NCBI GenBank assembly: GCA_951213105.1
Contig: OX578136.1
Coordinates: 68,247,230 to 68,311,229, forward strand
Source: Amaurobius ferox
Taxonomy: Eukaryota; Arthropoda; Arachnida; Araneae; Amaurobiidae
Direction: 5' to 3'
Length of the DNA: 64,000 bases
Below are positions 12,401 to 25,415 of the stretch, in pieces. How positions within the stretch are numbered: position 1 is the first letter of the stretch; every line of letters starts with the position of its first letter. A program made the position numbers and the translations under genes. The notes under the pieces are model-generated. The model made no database searches and was not told the origin of the DNA. It saw only the letters and a list, made by a program, of their open reading frames with translations.

Positions 12401-15400
12401 GAAAATGGTTAAAAACAAAAAAGTGGACATATATATGCTTTGATACAGACAAAATTTCAGTCAATGTATTTTATGCTTCCCTAATTTCAGCAGCGTTAGT
12501 CCCTTTTCCCATATCATGATTGAATTGATCACTAAGAAGCAGTTTACATTGTCTTAAATGCACCTACAAATATATTTTAGAAATATCACATAATGTGTAA
12601 TCAAGTATTATAATTTTAGGATATGGAAATCCATTTTTGAAACTTTTTTTAGATTTATATCCACAACCAATAAAGTGACACTGCATTTCTAATAAAATCA
12701 CAGGGTTATAACTATTTTCTGCAGAAATTTTTTGTGCCATCTAAGCAGAGCTAGCTAATATTTAGAACTGTTTTTAATTTTATAACAGAATTATCACTTG
12801 TAATTTTTATTTAAAAAAACTCCCCAGAAAGAAAATATAATCAAAAATTAAGGAAATATTTTGATATAATACATATTGAAAGCTATTGACACAGTATGTA
12901 CGATAATGCCAAAAAGTATTGATACAAAATACTGATGAATCAAAAGACATGATCTAGACTATAATACTGATGAATAAAACATGATCGAGACTATTAAAAT
13001 TATAGTTGGGTAAAGTATGTTGTATGTATGTCCCACGATACTGATGAATCAAAAGGTCATGTATTGATACAGCCATATCGATATGCAATTTTAAGTTATA
13101 TTTTAATAATCTTTAAATTTGAATTTTAACATGAAATTTTAAAGCAAAGGAAAGGAATTAAAAATGAGCATTCTCAGTTAAACTTACCAGATTCTCCTTC
13201 AGATTCTTCCATTGCATCTATTTGAGTGTCATCCGTCACATGGCGTGATTCCTCGTCCTCACCTTCCTGGAAATTTTAATTTAATTAAATCTGAATATCT
13301 GGTGCAAATTACATACTAATTTTGTAAATATAACAGATTGTATTTGTACAACAAAAAACTTACCATGTCATCCCCTTCAAATAACTCATTGGCAATAGCT
13401 TCTCTATCTTCCATTTGAGCAGTTTCTTCAGCCTCTTCATTATCACTTTCTTCATCTTCTATTCTCCTCAAACGTTTAAATTTTTTTTTCTACAAAATAA
13501 CATGTTTTTTAATGCATTTATTCATATATTTTATAGAAAATACATTGAATAGCATACACATATTCAACTGTTTAGAAAGTCTAACGTGTTTCAAACATGA
13601 TCTAGACTATTAAAATTATAGTTGGGAGAAGTATGTTGTATGTATGTCCCACGATTTAAAATGCTAATTCTTTACCTAAAATGTTTTTTTATTAAATGAG
13701 AGGTAATAATCTGCACATGAGCCCAATAACATTCGAGAATTTGATTATTTAGAAAAAGTCCAAAATTTAAGACACTTTTTTAAATATACTAACAATACCA
13801 CAATTTTTGCTCTAGAAACTTGCTGTTTCCTTTTAATGACAGGTAAAGATCTGGAATGTTAAAAAAAAAAGAATCAATTGATTTTTAATTGTTCACAGAA
13901 AAGCAGGTTTTTTTTACCTTTTTTTATTGTTTGCTACACAAATTTATGTTTGAGAATTTCATATTTATCTAGATATTCTGAAAGATTGCTACAAAGCTGA
14001 AAAGGTGATTAAAAATTGAGTGGCTTTAAAGCCTGAGTGGCTTTAAATACAAAATTATATTTTCAAGATTTTACAGCTAATTATTTCAAATTGATCATAT
14101 ATATGCAATTTGCTTAATATAAGTCTTCTATGTAAAAATCGCCTAAATCAGATAGGAGTATCAGTTCTAGGATTTTATTCAATTTTTTTGTTCTAAGTGA
14201 ACGTATCATCATTAAATGGAGAGGGGTCATCCTTATTGTATATAGCACACTTGGCAAAACTGCAGTTCACGAGCCGCATGGAGTTCTACTACGTCTTCAA
14301 TGTGGTTTTAGCCAAGGCTAAAAAAATATAGTTAACACAAACAAATTTTTTAATGCAAAAAGTAAAAACTTCACTTTGCTTTGATGGCTTTAGAACTGAA
14401 ATAAAGTGAAGCGCACGCTCTTCTCTTTTACGTGCATGAGCTCTCACGCTATGATTGACTGACTTAGTTCGTTCCAAGCAGGGTGCGTACACATTTTTGA
14501 AAGTGAAATTCAAGGACTTTCTCAAGGACATTACAAAAAAATCAAGGACCTATTTTACCGTTGCACAAAACTGAGTCAGTACAAAAATTGCATTTTTAAG
14601 TTTTTTTTTTTTAAATTAATGAATTTGTAAGAAGTTTTAAATATAAAAATATATTGCTAAACAGAAAAGATGTAACCATATGTAATTGACATAATGCATG
14701 AATTATCTGTTATCACCGAAATTCTTGAAAAAATCTGAATGTATTTACAATCCAAAAAAACCATCCTTATAATACCTCTTACAGTTTAAAAATATGTTTA
14801 TATATTATATTAATGGGGTAACAAATATAAAAAATTATCTTAAGTTTGCATTTATAGTACAATTTAAAAACCTTAATTTTGGAATTATTTTATTTTAACA
14901 CAAAATATTTGAAAAAATTTCAAAACACAAGCAAAATAGATTCTAGTGTAATATATTTTTAACCAATAGTTAGAAATTATTGTAAAAATTGAAATTCAAA
15001 TCAAAGCTATAATTATCAAATTTTATTATTGAACAGTTGCAACAAAATTTGATATCAACATTTTCAAAAATTTATGGAAATAAAAAACATTAAATAAAAT
15101 ATTTATGTCACACTTATCCCATACCTCACCTCTGAATTAAATAGAAAAATGAATCAGTAATAAACCATAACAAATCTTATTATATTACTTAGTATTGTTA
15201 GCTACATCTAATTTTTATTCAATTATTTTTCTAAATTATGTAATGTGCAATTAATGTGCAACAATATGGAGATGGAAATTGATGGAAAAGGATAATTGTG
15301 TACTCTCGGAAACGCCCGCGAAAAAAAAATTAATTTCACGATCGTACTATCTATGTGAAAATAATTAAAAAATTAACCTTTATCATCAACCATAATATGA

Positions 15401-18400
15401 AAATAATCTTGTTTAGTCAAGTTAATGTGCAACAACAGGGAGATGGAGATGAATGGAAAAGGATAATTACGTACTCTCGGCAACGCTCACGAAAAAAAAA
15501 CTGAATTTCATGATCGTACAATTTATGTAAAAATTAAAAAATTAACCTTCATAATCAACCAAAATATGAAAATATGCAATGTGCAATTAATGTGCAACAA
15601 TATGGAGATGGAAATTGATGGAAAAGGATAATTGTGTACTCTCGGAAACGCCCGCGAAAAAAAAAATTAATTTCACGATCGTACTATCTATGTGAAAATA
15701 ATTAAAAAATTAACCTTTATCATCAACCATAATATGAAAATAATCTTGTTTAGTCAAGTTAATGTGCAACAACAGGGAGATGGAGATGAATGGAAAAGGA
15801 TAATTACGTACTCTCGGCAACGCTCATGAAAAAAAAACTGAATTTCATGATCGTACAATTTATGTAAAAATTAAAAAATTAACCTTCATAATCAACCAAA
15901 ATATGAAAATAAGCTAGTTTAGTCAAGTTAATGTGCAAACCAGTGATTACCAGTGATTACCATTGGTAAATTAAATTTTGATTTTTAGTATTTTCTCATT
16001 AGTCAATGAGGTTTGATGATTTTAAAGGATAAGATATATTTAAATGTTGAAAATATTTGTTAATTGTTTGTTGTTACATATTGATTACAAAAAAAGAACC
16101 TTGATTTAAATAACTAAATAAAATTCCTGAAAGCTCCATAAAATCACCGTATAAAGTTTAGAACTATGGATTAGCAAATGTTTAGCTGCTAAGTTAATCA
16201 TTTTTCCATGGAGCACAGTTATTAATAGTGCGAGCAACATACTTTCATGTGTCTGCGCAGCATCCGTATTTTTAGCCGTAAACTCGCGTAATGGGCGAGT
16301 ATGCGAACGCAACTACTGCATACGCCCCTAAAGCTAGCGTATTGTTATTAAATGAGCTTGATTATTATTATTATTTGTGCTATTTTGTGTTTCAAATCTG
16401 CTATGAAGATGTCATGCAACGGGCTAATATGTTAATCCATGAGTCTGCACAGTGCACGTATTCATAACACAATATCACACGATTTGCACGCGTCTGCACA
16501 AGGTATATATCGTTATTGCATGCACTGCACGAGGATTACATACAATCGTTAAAAGAAGGCGCTTAATTTTGTAAATCAGTTACGTGAATTAAATATGTCC
16601 GCGTATCATTATTGCATGGAGCGGAGTTTTCATTATATTGTATATAATGCGTAGTGATCAGATCAGGGCCGCCCATACATATTCCTGGGTTCCCCTTCAT
16701 ATTTCATTTTCCTCTTTTGTGCATTTTTCATACCTTCTCCTCCCTCAAGAATTGTTGGGGAGTCCGAGTCCCACCACTTGAATGGTGTCCAATCCTCTCT
16801 AAGGGCGGCGGTAGGCAAATACACAGTTGATAGCTATTACACAAACTACTGCCATGGGGAGTACTCTTAGCCGTGACTTTCGTGCGTAGCGGAGATACAC
16901 AGTCTACAGCAAGAAAGCATATAAAGAGAATTTCCAAAAAGTGACTAGGCTGGTAGCTAAAGGCAGTTAATAAACAATATAAAGAAAATAAGCTCTCCCA
17001 TATTTCATTCAAGCCGGCTAAAATCAATATAATAAAATAAAATAATTAATATTCCCCTTTCCATTTTGTTTCTTTTAGTGAAGGAAAGAAGTGATATGGG
17101 GCTGTCAATCTTCTTTTTATTGGCACTAGATCACCCTTTTCTTTCTTTAAAGGAGAAGGGAGCGGCATGGGGGGGGGGATAGACAGGATCAAAATGTACA
17201 GTAATGAACACAGAGAAAGGGCTCTGGGACTTATCTGAGGTCATGCAAGAACTGGTTGATTATCGTTTGAGGACAAACATTGCTCTCTTAACAAAAGACT
17301 AAGGGGATCTGATCTGCTAACAAAAGGGCAGGGAGGGAGCTCTTCTCGTACAAAGGGCAAGGAGGGCGCTCTTCTCGTACAAAGGGCAAGGAGGGCGCTG
17401 TTCTGGTAACAAAAGGGCAGGCAGGGCGCTGCGCCCTTCCAAAAGTGCCTGGGGGAAACTCTGCATTCACCTATGGGCAATATATGCAGAATATTACCTA
17501 AACTTGGTCCAAATTGCTTTAGTGTTTTTTTATGTTAAGAAGGGTCAATGATATATTATAAAAATAATAAAGCTAAATTATAAAAAAATTTCAGAAAAAA
17601 ATTTCTGCATTCACATCTACATAATATAAAGCTTGCTACCCAAATTTGATCCAAATTACTTCAGTGGTTTTCGAGATTATGAAGGACCAACAATTTAACA
17701 GAAAACCAACATAGGCCCTTTCTGATATCTAAAGACCTCACTGATATATTTACTGTGAAAACTCAACTTATGATTAAATCATGATCACCATATTTTTCTT
17801 AGGCCTAATTATAACTTTTTACTTTAACCAAGTAAAAAGTTTGCTTAATCTACTACTAGTCTACTAAAATCATATCTATAAAAAAAAGTGGTACAAGTCA
17901 CAATCACTATGCACCATATACTATCCAAGAGCTCGAGATAAAAGAAGTAAAAAATTAAAAATTTAAAATATTAGAATATTAGGTTGGCATGCATCCAGCT
18001 GCGTAGCAGTAGGATACAACTTAAATGAGAATAGATTAAAACATTAGTAAAATATTCTCAAATGTTTAATATTTACTCTTTGAACTTTCACGCCTAAGTT
18101 TTCTTCTATCAAATCATAATCTTCATCTTCCAGAGCATCGTCATAATCATCTGAAAATAAATGTAAAATATATAACATACTGAAAATGAAAAGTGCATAA
18201 TATATTGAAGCACACATAACAAAATTCCTTGTAGAAAAAAGTCTGTATGATGAATAAAGACGTTATCAATTCACGACTCTGGACTATGGACAGATCTCTA
18301 TCATTGCATAAACATCTGGTCTCTAGCATTGAATTAAAATTAGATATATATCTAGTCTTTTAAAAGATCTACCATTTTATGTCACATTTTCTAGGTAGTA

Positions 18401-21400
18401 GAAGTCATGCACAAATCTATACAATTTATAAACATTGAAAAGAACTTTACAATGAAATGTAATTAATTTAAGTACTTATAAAAAGGTAATAATCAAATTG
18501 GTATCACGTTTGTTTTAACTAAATAAATTAAGGACACAACATCGTTAGACAGAAGGTCATTTAATAAAAACCTCCTAAAGATGTACAAAGTTTTAAAAAC
18601 AAGGCCAGAGCGCCTTAGGGCATTAGTACACCTTTCATCAGTGGCTACATAAAAAGCAAACATGGATCACTCCTATATTCATACATTCATATGTGAATGA
18701 TGTACCTAATAGTACTTTCCATAGTTTCAATGTCATTTCTCTTTTCCTAGTATTCCCGTTGACAATGCTATTAAAATTATTGCTAAAAAATTTCAAAATC
18801 CCAATTTTAAAATCTCACTATCAACGCAATCACTTCTGCTTTGAATATTGTTGCGGAGACAAATTATTTTGGCTTCCACGACGCTATTTACTTACAAACT
18901 TCTGGGGCCCTTACAGCCAGCCTATTATCTGGTATTTTGGCCAAGGCTATTTTGCAGGTGCTCAAGAGTGAGGTGTTGCCTTTTTAAACCATTAAACCTA
19001 TTCTTTGTTGCCGTTACTTGGATGATGTTTTTATTATTTGGGATCGTGATTTAAATGATCTCCTTTATCTTTTGAATAAAGTTAATGATTTTTACCCTTT
19101 GATTAATTTTACCATTGAGCCTGAATCCAATTGTTCTTTACATTTTCTTGATGTTCTGGTTATCCGTTCCTCCTTTGGTTTTCAAATTTCAGTTTTCCTT
19201 ATACCCACTTTTACGAACTCTTGTATCATTGCTAATTCCTTTCATCCAATATCCTCTAAAAATGCTTCTTTTAATGCTTATTTTAATCGTGCATTTAACA
19301 TTTGCTCTTCTATCCCTGCTTTGACTGATGAAATTAATTTTATTTTTAATCTTAGTCATGAGGCTACTTATGCCTTTGAGTTTATTTATAAAATTTTCGC
19401 CTATGTTCGCTGTAAATTTATTCAACTTGATACTAAACTTGTTGCTATTAATAAACATTTAGCTTATAAATCTAGATTTTCTTACCATCCTAAGATTTTT
19501 CATCCCTTTATTCAATTCTGTCATAATTTTGGTTTCAAACCTGCCCACTCTAAGGTTATTACTTTATTCAATCGTATTCGTTCCAATAAACTTGGGGATA
19601 TTGATGACTTTAAGAGTTATGCTGGGGTGTATGTGGTTCCTTTGTTGACTCCTGAAGGTGACTATAAATTTTACATCGGCAGTACTAAACGTACTGTCAA
19701 CATCCGTTTAGAAAACATGCTCATGATGTCAAGAATGGTAAATTCTCTACTGCTCTTGCTCAATGTGTGGCTAGTAATAATTTCCTGCCCATCTTTGAAA
19801 AACTTTCCTCTTAATTCGTTATAATAACCCTCATACTTTATGAATCACTTTTTATTTATATTTACCGTTCGCCGATTTATAATTCTAATCCCGCTCAATT
19901 TCTTAGTTATGCTTGGCGACTTGTTCTCAACTCTCTGCAATTCAAGTCTCTTCATAGTTATCTGTGACGTCATACTTGTGAAATGTATGGTTGACTGTTT
20001 TTTCGAATTTGTACTTTTCTGGTAATGTTCTTAACATATGTTTTTTAAAGAATTTTGTACCTATTTTTTAGGTTCTTTTGTATTAATTATTAGCTTATTC
20101 AACTTACTAAATTCAGATTATATTTCATATCTATTTATGCAAATTTGTTACATATATGGTCTATATATGAATGATCCATGTTTGCCTTTCATGTAGCCAC
20201 TGATTAAGGGTGTGCTAATGCCCGAAAGCGCCCTGGTCTTGTTTCTTAAAACTTTGTACATCTTTAGGATGTTTTTATTAAATGACCTTCTGTCTAATGA
20301 TGTTGTTTCCTTAATTTATTTACTTATAAAAAGGTTCAATTTCAAACTAAAAATAGAGACTTTTAGGGTGCATATGAAACAATTCATCCAAAAATGTTAA
20401 ACAAACATGCCAATTGAAAAAAATGCATTCCAAAACTAACACAATAGTTAAATTAGCATAAAAATATGCATTTTGAGAAATAGGGCTGTATTAGGTTTAT
20501 CCTATGGTCAATTTTTGCATACAAGGAATAGTTTCACTCCTGTTAGAAAAAAGTAAAAACTGTGATGTACATTGCAGAATAAAGAGCTTTCTTACAGATA
20601 GTTTCTGACTATCCATGATTACTTTTTCTCCTTTTGTAAAGATGAAATTTCAAATTTTAAATATATGCCTTAAATCAAAATAAACAAAGTTTACTGATTT
20701 CAATAGCACATTTAATCTTCATACAGATAACAGAGGCCAACAAAAAGAATTTTTTTTTTTAGTTACCAGGGATGTTTGAAGGATTCTGGAGTATTTTAGA
20801 GGTGTCAAATCCAAAAATGACTCTATGCTACATTGGCTCTGCAATTAAATGTAATTTTCAAATGCTAATCAAAAACACTAAATTGCTATGCAAGATAGAT
20901 TATATATATCAAATTTTTTCCCCCTCTAAATCAAACCCTTGTATCCTTAATTTATTTACTTAAAAAAAAGTTCAATTTCAAAATAAAAATAGGGACTTTT
21001 AAGGTGCATATGAAACCAATTTATGAAACAATTCATCCAAAAAACCCCTCATACCTGAGATTGCCCCCTCTTACCCGAGATTCAAACCTGACACCATCGA
21101 AACCCAGAGCACTAGCCATTCAGTCACTGGGAGGGTGCATATGAAACCAATTTATGAAACAATTCATCCAAAAAAAACCCCATACCTGAGATTGCCCCCT
21201 CGTACCTGAGATTCAAACCTGACACCATCTGAAATCCAGAGCACTAACCATTCAATCACTGGGAGGGTGCATATGAAACCAATTTATGAAACAATTCATC
21301 CAAAAAAAACCTCATACCTGAGATTGCCCCCTCTTACCTGAGATTCAAACCTGACACCATCGAAACCCAGAGCACTAGCCATTCAGTCACTGGGAGGGTG

Positions 21401-24400
21401 CATATGAAACCAATTTATGAAACAATTCATCCAAAAAACCCCTCATACCTGAGATTGCCCCCTCTTACCTGAGATTCAAACCTGACACCATCGAAACCCA
21501 GAGCACTAGCCATTCAGTCACTGGGAGGGTGCATATGAAACCAATTTATGAAACAATTCATCCAAAAAAAACCTCATACCTGAGATTGCCCCTTCGTACC
21601 TGAGATTCAAACCTGACACCATCTGAAATCCAGACCACTAACCATTCAGTCACTGGGATGGCTAAAGACAATATTATACCAAAATCACTGAACTGGTCTA
21701 ATTGATTTTTTTTCTTATAATTTAACTTTTCAGTAATTATCTTTTTAAGACCAAAGACATTCAGTGAATAGAGATGTTCACAAAGTTATTATTAAAGGTA
21801 GGTTACCTTAACGCTATAATGAACAATTTCCAATATGATTATTCGGTGAATATAGGTGTTTACAAAGATATTATTAAAGGTACGTTCCCTTAAACATATA
21901 ATGAACAATTTCCAATATGATTATTAAATGTTTATTCTAAAGTTGTGATATAGGTAAGGAAGAATTTGTTTTGGTCCATTGAAATTTGTTATAAACAGGC
22001 TTGATTGTAATATATTTTAATGCTAATTTTAACAACAAAAATCATACACATTATATTTTCCAAACACATAAAATACTTAGATTTTATATTATAAATGCAC
22101 CTCTAATAAAAAAAAATCAAGGCAATGCCAAAATCGTCGTAGAAAAAAAAAATCACACGACCGGAAAGAGCAGACAATTACGAGTAAAAATATATCAATT
22201 TCAAATCTCAGGGACAAATTCTAATATTTTTTAAAGATTTTAGAACAAAAGTCACTTTCGGCTCAAAAAAATGAAATTTCGTTTTTAAATCCTCACACCA
22301 GAAAAAGTACCTACAATTTCGACTAATAATTTACATTTTTAGAAAGTTCAAACACTAGGCATTCTTAGAAGCCCAATCTGGTCAAGAAATATGAAAAAGT
22401 AGCTGCAGGATCCCAATTTCAAGAAATTTCAAATTTCAATTTCTCTGTGGCAAGCCGACAAAATAAGTTTTTCTCCCATGCCCGCGCAGGAGCACTGCGC
22501 GCGGAGGCGGATGGTGTTTCCATGGAGATTGTGCATCAGGTTAGAAAATTATGTGATATTTTAAATGATGGAATTAAGAGCTTAGCATATGGTCATTATG
22601 ATATTTTAATTTATAGATATTATAAATGGATATTTAAATTTTATGGATATTTTAAATGATGGAACGATGGAATGAGGATATTTTAAATGATATTACGTTA
22701 TATTTTAAATGATGGAATTAAGAGCTTAGCATATGGTCATTATAAAATTTAAATGATTGAATTGGGGTTTGTATAGTTTTTGGCCTAGGGACAATTAAAA
22801 ACTGAATTAGTGTTTGCTCATTATGCTGGATTGAATTGTGGCGATATATTGTTTACATCGGGTGGTGGTTAGGACTACAATGAAAAAACTTAAACACTGA
22901 AGAAATAAAAAGAAAGTTATGGAGATAATTGCAGTGCCTTAAAATTTCATTATTAGTTTTAACGTCATTAAACTAAACCAAACTTTGTTAACTCCACGGG
23001 GTTGAGGGCGCGGTAACCCAGTGATTAGCGCACGGGAATTGCACTTGGTAGGCCCGGGTTCGATTCCCGCACCTGCTAAAACTGGCGCAGTGTTCAAGTG
23101 GAGTACGATCACGTTAAACAGCATGCTGCAGTAATTCTGAACGTCTAGGGAAACTACAAAACTATTTTTTCATATAGGTGAAAAATTACTCAATTTCGTT
23201 TGTAGACAAGTCTTTCACACATTCTGCAGTTTGTGAACCAATTGTGATTTCATCATAAATTTTGTGAATTAAGGGTGATTTATTTTGGATTATAAAGGTG
23301 ATTTATTTTGCGATTTTATAATTTGAAAAGTATTCCATGCATTAACATCAACAGCTTAATTCCATGCATTAATTTGAACAGGTTTCATATGTTGCATGCA
23401 TAGAGAGATTTTAACTTTTTTTTTTTTAGAGTTGAAATATTTCTAATCAGACCTTTAAAAAGGTAAACACTCAATTTTAATTTTCATAACCTTACTTTTA
23501 AATAATAACATAAGTAAATTCAAATCACTAACCATGATGTTTCTTTTTCTTCCGTACTATTTCCTCATCTGAATCTTCTTTATCTTCTTCCTCCTCTTCA
23601 TCATCATTAATAAGATCTTTCATTTCTTCCCTCAGCTTTTCCTCATCTAAACATAATTCAGAATAGCATTTATTAAAATTTACAAACCTAATATAGATCA
23701 TAGGTTAAAATTCACATTCGATTAAATCTGAAAAGTCATGAAAAAGATTAAAAATTACACTCACCGTCTTGCTAGAAGCAAGTTAATTTTTCAACTGGGA
23801 AACTACAAAATATGATATAAATTTTCTGCATAAAAAGAAACAAAGTCGCAAATAGAAAACCTAAAGGGCCTAATAGATTGGACAACTTATCATTCCAAGT
23901 TCTTGTTATTCAGACATTTATTCCATAGGGGGTATTAAACCCTTTATTATTACCAAATGGAATAATTTCTGAATTGCCAAATTGAATAGCAGAAGAAGTA
24001 AATATCTCATTTAAAATTGATTGATGACTTTTTAATGACCATTTTGGAAAAGAATGCGGTCAAATATTAATTTTCCAAAGCATATCACTTAAGACGTTAA
24101 TTGGTGCAAAGTTAGTAGATTGCATACTTTAGTTCTACAAGTTCAAAGTTAATAGTCTTTGTATGCTAAGTTAATAATTAATATGCAACTTAAGCTCCAA
24201 CCCAAGTCATAAAGTGGAAGAAATGTTATTGGTGTTTTATTGTCCACTATGTAAGGTTCTTTAAAGAAATTTGCACATAAATTTTTTTTTTCTCCCAATA
24301 CAAATTTTTTTCAAGGCTTCAAGGACAAACCAATTAACGGAGTATCTAGGTCAGCTACGTCTGCCTTTCATCTCCAATCCTAAGGGTCGGCTAGGAAGTA

Positions 24401-25063
24401 TTAATTAATGTTTTTTAATGTGAAGAGGTTTTAATGAGAACCGGGCTGTACTCTAGGATCCTGATTGCGACGAATCGCAATCAAGGTCTGTCGAGTCGCA
24501 TAATTTGGAATACGAGGAACCAAATGTCCTCGGGGAAAAAGAGAGGGGGGGGAGGCATCTAACAGTGCTCCGAGAAGCACCGACCTTGAAACAATGAAAA
24601 CTGTGTTTACAAAAACGCGAAAAGTTTAGTCAACATAGCGGGCCCTAAACAAATTTACTCGTAGATGAAATGACCATTCTCATCGACGGGGAGTCCGTTT
24701 AAACTCGCAAAAAGAATTTGTATTCTTTCGAAATTGTCCTTGGCAGCGCTCACAAGGGGAATGACCTTTGAATAACTTTGATAAATGTGTTTGGGGAAGT
24801 ATTTACTTTGGAAACTACATAACATACCAATGATAGTTTGATTTAATTCTTTCTTCCCTGTCTTTAAATTCAGCAGATTTGGGTGGGTTTGATTTTAGTT
24901 TTATTAGCGGGGGGGGGGGGGGGGGGGGGGGGGGGGGTATACAAATTTTTTCTCCCAATACAAACTTAATTTAGCGTACTTTGAATAGTCCAAAATTTAA
25001 ATGCAGTAGTTCAAAAACATTTCTAAATGTCATAATAATAGCAATAACTATGTTTACTACAAT

Positions 25064-25108
<45 letters not shown>

Positions 25109-25246
25109 GGAAGAAGAAGTTATGTTGCTAAAATTGTAATAATGTAAAAAGTATTTCATAAAATTGCACTGTATAGCTGCTAACTTCAAAAAACACAATA
25201 CATGACAAAATTGCAAAGAAAGAAGAGGCAATTGCCTTCATATTGC

Positions 25247-25284
<38 letters not shown>

Positions 25285-25377
25285 TACATCTTTTTATGTT
25301 GTTAGCATTTAAGTTAAGGTTTTATGAGTTACAACATCACTCTATTCTATCATTGGAATTTCATATTGTAATTTTAT

Positions 25378-25415
<38 letters not shown>

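Larger units (their letters stand above)
18488..20320 (+). mobile_element. Penelope-like retroelement 1, 5'-truncated, with inverted terminal repeats
   Basis: The insertion is antisense to Spt6 in the intron between coding exons 2 and 3. It is bounded by 15-bp duplications (18473-18487, 20321-20335). A ~35-bp extension at the left is followed by inverted repeats of about 160 bp: left arm about 18521-18682, right arm about 20163-20320. Between them lie the palm of a Penelope-type reverse transcriptase and a GIY-YIG endonuclease. Inverted or tandem terminal repeats, a short extension on one side and variable target duplications are known Penelope features. Frameshifts and a lost RT motif show that it is dead. 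Confidence 0.9.
24305..24945 (-). pseudogene. Processed (retrotransposed) pseudogene of an unidentified host gene
   Basis: An insertion flanked by the 19-bp duplication TTTTTTCTCCCAATACAAA (24286-24304 and 24946-24964). Read on the minus strand it has a homopolymeric C run at its 5' end, 79 sense codons, a TAA stop (24657-24655), about 340 nt of 3'UTR-like sequence and a short poly(A) (24311-24305). These are the marks of a 5'-truncated mRNA copied by LINE machinery. The C-terminal peptide includes GMLCSFQSKYFPKHIYQSYS and ends NGLPVDENGHFIYE. I do not recognise the parent. Confidence 0.8.

Noticed and set aside
17241..17480. Proline/leucine-rich minus-strand proteins of 60-79 residues
   Set aside because: Two shifted translations of a 35-bp minisatellite.
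21003..21658. CRISPR-like array
   Set aside because: Unit is 131 bp with no unique spacers, and the host is eukaryotic.
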